Source: Elusimicrobia bacterium RIFCSPLOWO2_12_FULL_59_9 (GTDB taxonomy: Bacteria; Elusimicrobiota; Elusimicrobia; O2-12-FULL-59-9). Taken from it: a stretch of DNA of 6,658 bases. The first letter of the stretch is position 1, and each line of letters begins with the position of its first letter. The DNA lies in NCBI GenBank assembly GCA_001800185.1, contig MGUX01000147.1, forward strand, positions 1-6,658, in the 5' to 3' direction. Positions 1 through 6,470 of the stretch are shown here, in pieces. Made by a program: the position numbers and the translations under genes. A model generated the notes under the pieces. It was not told where the DNA came from, did not search any database, and worked only from the letters and a program-made list of their open reading frames with translations.

Positions 1-461
1 GACGCAAAATCATCGTCGATACCTACGGCGGCCGCGCTCCCCACGGCGGCGGAGCCTTCTCCGGCAAGGACCCAACCAAGGTGGACCGCTCCGCCTGCTA
101 CATGGCGCGCTACGTGGCGAAAAATCTAGTGGCCGCGGGCCTGGCCGATGAGCTGACCATCCAGATCGCCTACGCGATCGGCGTGGCCGAGCCGGTGGGC
201 CTCTACGTGGATACGCACGGGACCGGAAAGGTCGACGACGGTTTGATCGTCCAACTGGTGCGCAAAAATTTCGGCTTGACTCCCAGGGACATCATCCAGC
301 ACCTCAAGCTGCGCCGGCCTATTTACCAGAAGACCGCGGCCTACGGCCACTTCGGCCGCAGCGAGGCCGATTTCACCTGGGAAAAGACCGACAAGGCCGA
401 CTTGCTCAACCGCGAAGCCTTCAGCAAGCCCAAAGGCAAGAAAGTGCTGGCGGGCGTGTAA
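1..461 (+). CDS. metK: S-adenosylmethionine synthetase, C-terminal part (5' cut by window edge)
   Basis: This is the last 152 complete codons of methionine adenosyltransferase, the cytosolic enzyme that makes SAM from ATP and methionine with release of phosphate and pyrophosphate. The first full codon is at position 3 and the true start lies left of the window. Family enzymes are about 380-400 residues, so roughly the C-terminal 40% is present. The glycine-rich family signature GGGAFSGKD is intact near the start (bases 51-77), preceded by KIIVDTYGG and followed by DPTKVDRSA, which carry phosphate-binding lysines and aspartates. IAYAIGVAEPVG and the C-terminal TAAYGHFGR and FTWEKTDKA blocks are also typical, so the frame is intact to its natural end. 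The TAA stop overlaps the ATG of the following methyltransferase by one base, suggesting translational coupling. The identification is firm. Confidence 0.97.
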   Translation, partial: RKIIVDTYGGRAPHGGGAFSGKDPTKVDRSACYMARYVAKNLVAAGLADELTIQIAYAIGVAEPVGLYVDTHGTGKVDDGLIVQLVRKNFGLTPRDIIQHLKLRRPIYQKTAAYGHFGRSEADFTWEKTDKADLLNREAFSKPKGKKVLAGV

Positions 462-1174
462 TGCGGACGACGGACAGGGACTTCTTGGACCAGCTCGATG
501 GTTTTTTTGATCAGGATGTCGAGAATCTGTTTAAAAACGGCTTCCAGGGTCTCAAAAAGCTGATGAAAAAGGAAATTCGCTTGGCCAGGACGGAGAAGAA
601 ATCCAAGCTTCTGGAGTACAATCCGGACAGCCCATTCTCGTATTTGGCGGCGTTTTTGCGGGACAAGGCCGTCGCCTCCGTGGCTCCGAGCACCAAGTAC
701 GTGATCAAACGGGTCGTCAAGGCGATGGATCTCAAGCGCGCCCGGGTCGTCGTGGAGTATGGTCCGGCGGAGGGCGTGATCACGCGGCGCATCCTGGCGG
801 AGCTGCCCGCCGACGGCGTTTTGATGGCGGTGGAAAGAAACGCGAATTTCGTGAAGGCGCTAAACCGCATCCGCGACCCCAAGCTGCGCGTCGTCCAGGG
901 AGACGTCCAGGACATCGACGAAATACTCCGGGCGCAGCGCCTGGACGGCGCCGACGTGATCGTCTCCGGAATTCCGTTCAGCTTTTTTGATCCCCCGGGG
1001 CGGCGCCGTTTGCTGGGCAAGACGTGCGGCCTGCTCAATCGCGGGGGCCGCTTCGTGGCCTATCAGTTCACGACGCACCTGATCCCGCTGCTGAAATACT
1101 ATTTCCGCGAGGTTGATACGCAGCTTGAGTTGAGAAACTTGCCGCCGCATTTCGTTTTCACTTGCCTCAAATAG
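461..1174 (+). CDS. PmtA-like SAM-dependent methyltransferase
   Basis: The 237-residue protein has a class I SAM-dependent methyltransferase fold and most resembles the phospholipid N-methyltransferase (PmtA, COG3963) / KsgA-like group. The block FLRDKAVASVAPS (residues 65-77) just before the fold is characteristic of PmtA-like proteins. Motif I is EYGPAEG (99-105), where EYGPGTG is usual. An acidic residue ends beta-2 (E125), QGD (146-148) matches motif III, and VSGIPFSFF (168-176) matches the motif IV position. The C-terminus RNLPPHFVF also fits. Residues 1-55 form a charged, probably helical extension with a basic stretch (KKLMKKEIRLARTEKKSK) that could bind anionic membrane lipids; this is an inference. 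It starts in the metK stop codon, so its SAM supplier is encoded directly upstream. The substrate is unknown: phosphatidylethanolamine is plausible, and an rRNA or protein substrate cannot be excluded. Confidence 0.82.
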   Translation: MRTTDRDFLDQLDGFFDQDVENLFKNGFQGLKKLMKKEIRLARTEKKSKLLEYNPDSPFSYLAAFLRDKAVASVAPSTKYVIKRVVKAMDLKRARVVVEYGPAEGVITRRILAELPADGVLMAVERNANFVKALNRIRDPKLRVVQGDVQDIDEILRAQRLDGADVIVSGIPFSFFDPPGRRRLLGKTCGLLNRGGRFVAYQFTTHLIPLLKYYFREVDTQLELRNLPPHFVFTCLK

Positions 1175-1177
1175 CTT

Positions 1178-1182
1178 AGGGG
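1178..1182 (+). promoter_or_regulatory. Ribosome binding site of the CoA-transferase A subunit gene
   Basis: AGGGG lies four bases before the ATG at 1187, in the 12-nt gap after the methyltransferase stop. The spacing is short, but this is the only purine-rich stretch available. It supports the 1187 start, which also places the family signature at the expected distance from the N-terminus. Confidence 0.5.
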
Positions 1183-1186
1183 TTAA

Positions 1187-1900
1187 ATGTCAAAATTAGC
1201 CGGGAGTTCCAAAGAGGCCGTGCGCCCGGTTTTCGATGGGGCCAGCATCATGCTGGGAGGATTCGGCCTGTGCGGAATACCGGAGAATCTGATCCGGGCT
1301 CTGGCGGACTCCGGGGTGAAGAACCTGACTTTGATCTCCAACAACGCCGGGACGGACGAGCACGGCATCGGCCTGCTGCTTAAAAACGGCCAGGTAAAAA
1401 AGATGATTATGTCCTACGGCGGAGAATGCGCCGTATTTGAGAAGCTGGTCCTGGAAGGCAGGCTGGAAGTGGAGTGGACGCCTCAGGGGACTCTGGCTGA
1501 GCGCATCCGCGCCCAGGGCGCCGGCATCGGCGGCTTTTACACTCCCACCGGCTACGGCACGGTGGTAGCCGAAGGCAAAGAGACGCGCCAGATTGACGGG
1601 AAGTGGCACTTGCTTGAGAAGCCTCTCGGAGCGGACTTCGCTTTTGTGAGGGCCCATCAAGCCGATGAGATGGGAAACCTCGTTTTTCGCAAAACCGCCA
1701 GGAATTTTAACGCCGTGATGGCCACCGCCGCGGAAACGACCGTCGCGGAAGTCGAATCGGTCGTCGCCGCGGGGGCGCTCGATCCCGAGAGGGTCCATAC
1801 CCCCGGCATCTATGTCCAGACCGTCGTGCGCGGCGAGCGTTACGCCAAGCCCATTGAGAAGCGCGTGGTCCGGCGCAAAAGCGAAACGGCGGCCCGTTAG
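1187..1900 (+). CDS. scoA: 3-oxoacid CoA-transferase, subunit A
   Basis: The 237-residue alpha subunit of a class I CoA-transferase moves CoA between acyl-CoA donors, such as succinyl-CoA or acetyl-CoA, and 3-oxoacids such as acetoacetate. It acts in the cytosol with the beta subunit encoded next. The family signature is complete at residues 17-32 (DG, two residues, IML, GGF, GLCGIP). Further family blocks are ISNNAGTDEHGIGLLL, EWTPQGTLAERIRAQG (96-111) and FYTPTGYGT (117-125). The length is normal for a separate alpha subunit. A small oddity is SYGGEC at 76-81, where SYVGEN is the form I recall for succinyl-CoA transferases. The C-terminus is unusually basic (KRVVRRKSETAAR). AtoD (acetate CoA-transferase) is the main alternative name, but the PQGTLAERIR and TPTGYGT blocks favour the succinyl-CoA:3-ketoacid type. 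The substrate is not proven by sequence. Confidence 0.92.
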   Translation: MSKLAGSSKEAVRPVFDGASIMLGGFGLCGIPENLIRALADSGVKNLTLISNNAGTDEHGIGLLLKNGQVKKMIMSYGGECAVFEKLVLEGRLEVEWTPQGTLAERIRAQGAGIGGFYTPTGYGTVVAEGKETRQIDGKWHLLEKPLGADFAFVRAHQADEMGNLVFRKTARNFNAVMATAAETTVAEVESVVAAGALDPERVHTPGIYVQTVVRGERYAKPIEKRVVRRKSETAAR

Positions 1901-1905
1901 CTCAT

Positions 1906-2562
1906 ATGGACAAAAAAGAATTTATCGCCAGACGGACGGCCAAGGAATTTAAAGACGGCTACTACGTCAACCTGGGCATCGGGCTGCCGACGCTCATCCC
2001 CAGCCTTCTGCCGGGCAAGATACGCGTGACCCTGCACACGGAAAACGGGATGCTGGGCTACGGCGGCTACCCTTGGGAGGGCGAGGAGGACGCCGACTTG
2101 GTCAACGCCGGCAAAGAGACGATCACCGAGTTGGCGGGCTGCTCTTATTTCAACTCGGCCGATTCTTTCGCGATGGTCCGGGGAGGGCATTTGGACCTGA
2201 CCGTGCTGGGGGCCTTCCAGGTCTCGGAAACCGGCGATCTGGCCAATTGGATGATTCCGGGCAAGAAAGTGAAAGGCATGGGCGGCGCCATGGATATCGT
2301 CGCCGGAACCAAGAAGGTCATCGTGGCCATGGAACACACGGCCAAGGATCATGCGCCCAAGATTTTAAAAAAATGCAGCCTTCCTCTGACAGGAAAAGGC
2401 GTCGTGGATATGATTGTCACCGAACTCGGAGTTTTTGAGGTCACGCCCCGAGGGCTGCTGCTTAAAGAGATCGCGCCGGAAACGACCGTGGAGGCCGTCA
2501 GGGCTTTAACGGAGGCCCCCTTTAAGGTCGCCGATCCGCTGCCGAAAATATCGTTGAATTAA
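1906..2562 (+). CDS. scoB: 3-oxoacid CoA-transferase, subunit B (catalytic glutamate)
   Basis: The 218-residue beta subunit carries the glutamate that forms the covalent CoA thioester. The active-site motif is LHTENG (43-48) with E46 as the nucleophile; the family pattern usually has SENG, so Thr replaces Ser here. Other matches are LGIGLPTLIP (23-32), NSADSFAMVRGGHLDLTVLG (83-102), GDLANWMIPGKKVKGMGGAMD (110-130) and TELGVFEV near the C-terminus. The length is typical for this subunit. It begins five bases after the alpha-subunit stop and has no recognisable Shine-Dalgarno sequence, so translation probably depends on ribosomes finishing subunit A, which would help equal subunit synthesis. 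AtoA is the alternative name. The family call is secure, and the preference for succinyl-CoA/acetoacetate is an inference from the block similarity. Confidence 0.93.
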   Translation: MDKKEFIARRTAKEFKDGYYVNLGIGLPTLIPSLLPGKIRVTLHTENGMLGYGGYPWEGEEDADLVNAGKETITELAGCSYFNSADSFAMVRGGHLDLTVLGAFQVSETGDLANWMIPGKKVKGMGGAMDIVAGTKKVIVAMEHTAKDHAPKILKKCSLPLTGKGVVDMIVTELGVFEVTPRGLLLKEIAPETTVEAVRALTEAPFKVADPLPKISLN

Positions 2563-2574
2563 GGAAACGAAAGC

Positions 2575-2580
2575 GAGGAA
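2575..2580 (+). promoter_or_regulatory. Ribosome binding site that bears on the start of the barrel protein gene
   Basis: GAGGAA sits three bases before the ATG at 2584 but nine bases before a second in-frame ATG at 2590. The spacing favours 2590 as the true initiation codon (529 residues instead of 531). Both starts leave the signal peptide intact. Confidence 0.5.
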
Positions 2581-2583
2581 AAT

Positions 2584-4179
2584 ATGAAGATGAAAAAGCC
2601 GGCTGCCGTGGCGGTTTCCAGCGTGCTGTTGTTGTCGCAGTTTTGCCTTCCCGTTTCGGCGGAGTCGTGGGCGATTCTGGGGCCCAGGCCGCTCGGAATG
2701 GGCGGGGCCTTCGTTGCCGTAGCCCACGGCAATTTGGCCCAGTATTGGAACCCGGCCGGGCTGGCGCAGTTGGACAACGTGTCGGGGCTTCAGATTCCCA
2801 TCGGCGGACGGGCGGAACTCACCGGCGGGGTCTTGAGAGACGCCAACACTCTGGCGGACCTCTCCAGCAAGTATAGCGGCATCAAAACCGCCCAGACCAG
2901 CGGAACGGCCGGGGCGATGGACGCCGATAAATTCGCGGCTTTTTTCGAGGGACTCAAGTCCATCAACAGCATGAACCAGCCCGGCAAGGGGGCTCTCGTC
3001 AACGCTGAGGGCGGGGTCAACATCAAAATCAAGAGATTCGTTTTGTCGGTCAATAACTTCACCGCCGTCGGCGCGGCTCCCAGCATCGACGTCACCAATA
3101 TTGGGTTGGGATCAGCCACCGGCGTCAGCGGCGTCAGTTTTACAGGAACCAGCACCGCGGTGCCCATTGGAACTAAGCTTACAGCTAGGAACACGATCGA
3201 TGCCGCCTTGAGCGCAACCGATTGGACGAACATAAACAACTTAACCGGCGGCGCCCTGGCGGCTGCTGGAATTACTACCAAGACCCTTTTGGCCAACGCC
3301 ATAGTCAATTTGGCGGCGTCGAATGGAATTTCGGATGCCCAAATAACCGAGGCAGCGAACAAAATAGCGGAAAGCGCTCCCGGGGCGCTTCCTGTCATCG
3401 CCGCCGGAGCCGCCGGAAATCCATACACCAACAACCAAACCAGCTTGGCGCTGAAGGCCGGTTCGTTCACCGAGGCTTCCCTCAGCTATGCCCGCAACGC
3501 ATACTTTAAGGGGTTTTATGTGGGAGGCAATCTCAAGGCCATCGCCGGAAGATTGGCTTATCAGAAATTCGACGTTTTGAGCAAGGAGGTGGACCGCAGC
3601 GAGGTGTTTGACATGAGCAAGAACACCAAAGTCAGCGTCCAGCCGTCCATTGACCTGGGGCTTCTTTTGGATATGAAGGAGCAGTGGGGCTGGTGGCTGC
3701 ATCCGCGCTTGGGCCTTGTGGCGCGCAACATCAACTCGCCTAAGTTTAAGCAGCCGGATATCGCCGTACTCAACGGCGCCGGCGACAAATACGCTCTCAA
3801 GCCGCAGCTCCGCGGCGGCTTGGCCATCAGTCCTTTCCGCTGGTGGACCATCGCCACCGACCTCGATCTGACCAAGAACAAGACCCAGCTTCCCGGCTTC
3901 GAGTCGAGACTTTTCAGCGCCGGAACAGAAATCAACATTTTCAACCGCTCCTGGATCAACATTCCGCTGAGGGTCGGGATTATGAAGAATCTGGCCGATT
4001 CCGAATCCAAATCGGCCTATACGGCGGGCATCGGCCTCAACTTCCTTCACATCATCGTGGACGTCGGCGGCGCGCTCAGCTCCGAAAAGGTGGTGCTCGA
4101 TACCTCCAAATCCGGAGGAAAAGCGGAAGAGGTTTTTGCCAACGTTGGAGTGGCGGGGCAGATTGCCTTCCTGTTCTAA
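2584..4179 (+). CDS. Outer-membrane beta-barrel protein, TraF/PorV-like
   Basis: The 531-residue protein has a clear Sec signal peptide: KMKK, a hydrophobic core, then cleavage expected after VSA at residue 26. The mature N-terminus contains GPRPLGMGGAFVAVA and YWNPAGLA (33-61), the hallmark of the TraF/PorV/FadL-like outer-membrane proteins often annotated 'conjugal transfer protein TraF'. Alternating beta-strand patterns fill about 290-531. The chain ends in AFLF with a terminal phenylalanine, as expected for BAM-inserted barrels. Residues about 200-280 form an Ala/Thr/Asn-rich, probably helical segment that breaks the barrel pattern. The ATG at 2590 may be the real start because of ribosome-site spacing. 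The gene is last in the plus-strand operon, 21 nt after scoB and followed by a terminator. Nothing nearby suggests conjugation, so the TraF name should not be read as a function. Its ligand or role is unknown. Confidence 0.8.
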   Translation: MKMKKPAAVAVSSVLLLSQFCLPVSAESWAILGPRPLGMGGAFVAVAHGNLAQYWNPAGLAQLDNVSGLQIPIGGRAELTGGVLRDANTLADLSSKYSGIKTAQTSGTAGAMDADKFAAFFEGLKSINSMNQPGKGALVNAEGGVNIKIKRFVLSVNNFTAVGAAPSIDVTNIGLGSATGVSGVSFTGTSTAVPIGTKLTARNTIDAALSATDWTNINNLTGGALAAAGITTKTLLANAIVNLAASNGISDAQITEAANKIAESAPGALPVIAAGAAGNPYTNNQTSLALKAGSFTEASLSYARNAYFKGFYVGGNLKAIAGRLAYQKFDVLSKEVDRSEVFDMSKNTKVSVQPSIDLGLLLDMKEQWGWWLHPRLGLVARNINSPKFKQPDIAVLNGAGDKYALKPQLRGGLAISPFRWWTIATDLDLTKNKTQLPGFESRLFSAGTEINIFNRSWINIPLRVGIMKNLADSESKSAYTAGIGLNFLHIIVDVGGALSSEKVVLDTSKSGGKAEEVFANVGVAGQIAFLF

Positions 4180-4211
4180 CGGCCGTCGTTTCGGAAGATT
4201 TTGGCCGGCGG

Positions 4212-4252
4212 CTAGCCCGAATTCCCACGGGGGGAATTCGGGTTAGTCTTTT
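4212..4252 (+). terminator. Rho-independent terminator of the plus-strand operon
   Basis: The arms CTAGCCCGAATTCCC (4212-4226) and GGGAATTCGGGTTAG (4232-4246) pair over 15 positions with one G-T wobble around a five-base loop, followed by TCTTTT (4247-4252). The stem begins 32 nt after the stop of the barrel gene. In the minus direction the stem is followed by CCGCCGGCC, not a T-run, so it should terminate mainly plus-strand transcription. It overlaps the last codons and the stop of the convergent lptG-like gene. Confidence 0.88.
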
Positions 4253-5322
4253 AGGCGGTTTAGGAAGATCGCGGCCGCGGCGCCGAAAACGGCGTTGGCC
4301 AGCCAGGCGCCGGCCGCGGGCGGCAGGATTCCGGCCGTTCCAAGCGTTTCTCCCACCGATTGCATCCACCAGTAGAGAAAGGCGATGCCCAGGGCGCCGG
4401 CAAAATTCAGCGCCCGGCTTCCGGTTTGAATCTTAAGAGCGAAGGGTATCGCCAGGGCGCAGACGATCAGGTTGGCGAAGGGATAAGCCAGCTTGGAATG
4501 CAAAGTCAAATCGGTCTCCCGCGTCGAAAGTCCCAGCCTCCTTAAAGTTTTCGCGTACCGGCGCAACTCCCGCAGGCTCATCTCTTCAGGGCGTTTTTTC
4601 GGAGGAATAAGCAGCTGGGGCGGCGTGGTTAAGTTGGAGACAAGCCGGTCGAATTTTTTCTCGCGCACCGCGCCGCCGCCGAAATCTCTTTGCACTCCAT
4701 GCGAAAAAACCCAAGTCTCCCCGGCCGGGTCCCAGACGGCTTCCGAGGCGTCAAGTTGGCCGAGAAGCCGGTCTCCCTCGTATTGGTCCATGACCACCCG
4801 CCGCATCCGCTTTTCTCCAAGATCAAATTCCTCGACGATTAGAAATTGCCCCGGCCCGCCCACCAGCACGATTTTGCTCCACACGGTTTTCTTCTGGCTG
4901 TATCGCGGCTCGATCTGCTCGCGAAAAATCTCCTGCGATTTCCAGTAGCAGTAGGGAAGAACCGTCTCCTGGGCGGCGAAGCTGAGCAAGGCGACCAAAG
5001 ACGCGCAGTAAAAAAGGGGCCTGAGCATCTGGGCGGGAGCGATTCCGGCGGCCTGAAAGGCGAGGTACTCCCGGCTCCGGATCCAGCCGCCGACCGCCAG
5101 CATGCTCGCGGTGAGCGTGGCGATGGGGATGATGAGCACCATCCAATACGGAGTTTCCAGCCAGAGAAATTGAAGGATGGCCCACAGGGACGCGGGGCTT
5201 TTGATCAGGGAGTCCAGGCGCTCGAAAAAGTTGCCCAGGAAGATGAGCAGCGAAAATACAAAAATCCCGGCGGCGAAGGGGATGAAAAAACTTTTCATTA
5301 CGTAGCGCGTAAGAATTCTCAT
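4243..5322 (-). CDS. lptG: LPS export permease subunit, LptG-like (YjgP/YjgQ family)
   Basis: The 359-residue inner-membrane protein is one of the two permease halves of the Lpt ABC transporter, which extracts LPS and passes it to the periplasmic bridge. It has the family layout. Three N-terminal membrane segments (about 12-32, 58-78, 98-117) are followed by a periplasmic beta-jellyroll domain (about 125-260) and three C-terminal segments (about 279-297, 304-324, 335-355). The cytoplasmic coupling region is REYLAFQAAG, with E85 and G93 at the positions expected to contact LptB. LAYPFANLIVCALAIPFAL and GETLGTAGILPP are typical of the C-terminal half. Its ATG overlaps the upstream partner's TGA (ATGA), and there is no Shine-Dalgarno sequence, so coupled translation is likely. 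The stop codon falls within the opposing operon's terminator stem. The LptG rather than LptF label rests on gene order and the GETLG/PP block and is moderately sure; the family is secure. Confidence 0.88.
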   Translation of the reverse strand: MRILTRYVMKSFFIPFAAGIFVFSLLIFLGNFFERLDSLIKSPASLWAILQFLWLETPYWMVLIIPIATLTASMLAVGGWIRSREYLAFQAAGIAPAQMLRPLFYCASLVALLSFAAQETVLPYCYWKSQEIFREQIEPRYSQKKTVWSKIVLVGGPGQFLIVEEFDLGEKRMRRVVMDQYEGDRLLGQLDASEAVWDPAGETWVFSHGVQRDFGGGAVREKKFDRLVSNLTTPPQLLIPPKKRPEEMSLRELRRYAKTLRRLGLSTRETDLTLHSKLAYPFANLIVCALAIPFALKIQTGSRALNFAGALGIAFLYWWMQSVGETLGTAGILPPAAGAWLANAVFGAAAAIFLNRLKD

Positions 5323-6464
5323 TTTTTCGCCATTTGGACGCAGAGAAAAAGTCCGGAAGCCGCGCCGATGAAGTTGGGGAGCCAGGGGGCGATCCAGGAC
5401 CAGGCGGGATGGCGGTTTCCAAACCCGACCCCGTAAACCAAAAATCCATAGTAAAAAAATATCATCAGCAGGCTCAGCGCGAAGCCCATGGGGCGGCTGC
5501 GCTTCTCAAGGCGTATGCCCAGAGGCGCTCCCAGGAGGAAAAATACGAGCGGGGAAAGAGCCAGGGCGGTGCGGGTTGATATTTCAGTCCGGAAACCGGC
5601 CAAGTCTTTCGGGCTGAAGGCGGCGCCGTCCGGCGCCTGCGGGTTCATTCCGCCTCTTGCCGCAGTTCCGGCGCCGAGGCGGCGGAGGGTTTTGAGCAGC
5701 GTGAGGCTGTCTATTTCACGGACTCCCGGGTTTCTTTGCCAATCGGCCTGCGCTTGAGCCGGGATATAAATGCGGTAGGTTTCAAATTGCGCCAAGGTCA
5801 GCCGGCTGGGATCCTCGAGGTTGGGGATGTAGATGTCGCCGTTTGTCAAAGCCATGGAAATTCCGCTTCCCTTTTCCAGCGCGTAGCTTCCTTCCTCGGC
5901 GCTGACCCTCAGGCTCATGGCGAAGCCCTGGTAGCGGAAAAGGTAAACCCCGTTGATCCGGCGCTTTTCTTTATCGACCCGGCGGGCGTAGAGCTTGAAA
6001 TCTCCCATTTCCATGAAGACGTTGGGCTCCAGATCCAGGCGGCTGATTTGGGAGAAGGACTTGGCGCGGGTGTTTTTAAACTCTTTGAGCCCCTTTGGAC
6101 TGACTTGATGGTTTAAAAAAAACAGCAGCGCGCACAACAAAAGGCCGAAGGCGCCCAGAGGCCAGAGGATTTGGCGGAAGTAGAAACCGGAAGCTCTTAG
6201 GGCCGTCATTTCGCCGTCTTCGGCCAACTGGCCCAGGCTCAACAGCAGCGCGATCAGGAAGGCGGTCGGGATCGCCAGGCTGAAGAAATAAGGCGTCAAC
6301 AAAGCGAAGCATTTGGCGATCCACCACAGCGGAATCCCCTTCATCGTCGCGATCGTCAGCAGCCGGATGAAATTGTGCATCACCAGGACGAAGATGAACA
6401 GCCCCATGGAGACGGCAAACAGCGGCAGGTACAGGCGGATGAGGTACCGGGAGAGGATCGGCAT
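5319..6464 (-). CDS. lptF: LPS export permease subunit, LptF-like (YjgP/YjgQ family)
   Basis: The 381-residue partner of the downstream permease gene has the same architecture. Membrane segments lie at about 12-30, 53-77 and 99-117, a periplasmic jellyroll spans about 120-255, and segments follow at about 300-317, 327-346 and 356-377. The N-terminus MPILSRYLIRLYLPLF matches the usual family start and supports this ATG. The coupling helix EDGEMTALRASGF holds E85 and G93, the same positions as in the partner. LSPLVFFLLGAPLGI and APWLPNFIGA are standard C-terminal blocks. A Gly/Ala/Pro-rich stretch (about 262-290) joins the jellyroll to the fourth membrane segment and looks like a flexible linker. 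The two permease genes overlap by four bases and form one operon. Upstream of the ATG there is a consensus extended -10 but no ribosome site, suggesting a leaderless message. LptB and LptC are not in the window. Confidence 0.88.
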   Translation of the reverse strand: MPILSRYLIRLYLPLFAVSMGLFIFVLVMHNFIRLLTIATMKGIPLWWIAKCFALLTPYFFSLAIPTAFLIALLLSLGQLAEDGEMTALRASGFYFRQILWPLGAFGLLLCALLFFLNHQVSPKGLKEFKNTRAKSFSQISRLDLEPNVFMEMGDFKLYARRVDKEKRRINGVYLFRYQGFAMSLRVSAEEGSYALEKGSGISMALTNGDIYIPNLEDPSRLTLAQFETYRIYIPAQAQADWQRNPGVREIDSLTLLKTLRRLGAGTAARGGMNPQAPDGAAFSPKDLAGFRTEISTRTALALSPLVFFLLGAPLGIRLEKRSRPMGFALSLLMIFFYYGFLVYGVGFGNRHPAWSWIAPWLPNFIGAASGLFLCVQMAKK

Positions 6465-6470
6465 GGAGGA

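Noticed and set aside
1196..1798. A 200-codon minus-strand open frame opposite scoA
   Set aside because: scoA is clearly a real CoA-transferase subunit. The antisense product is rich in Gly, Arg and His without motifs and is a shadow of the coding strand.
2790..3470. A 226-codon minus-strand frame with hydrophobic Ala/Val/Leu-rich sequence, at first resembling a membrane protein
   Set aside because: The hydrophobicity is the complement of the Ala/Gly/Thr/Asn-rich barrel gene. There is no ribosome site or family motif.
3241..4050. A 269-codon minus-strand open frame opposite the barrel protein gene
   Set aside because: It lies wholly antisense to a gene with a signal peptide, family motifs and an OMP C-terminus. 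Its sequence has no recognisable domain, and long antisense frames are expected in GC-rich DNA.
2584..4179. Evidence for a conjugative element because of the TraF-type barrel protein
   Set aside because: No other transfer gene, relaxase or mobile-element feature is present. Proteins with this N-terminal motif are widespread in genomes without conjugation.
3843..4436. A plus-strand frame of 197 codons spanning the terminator
   Set aside because: It overlaps the barrel gene in another frame, runs through a strong terminator and into antisense lptG, and is Arg/Pro-rich with no domain.
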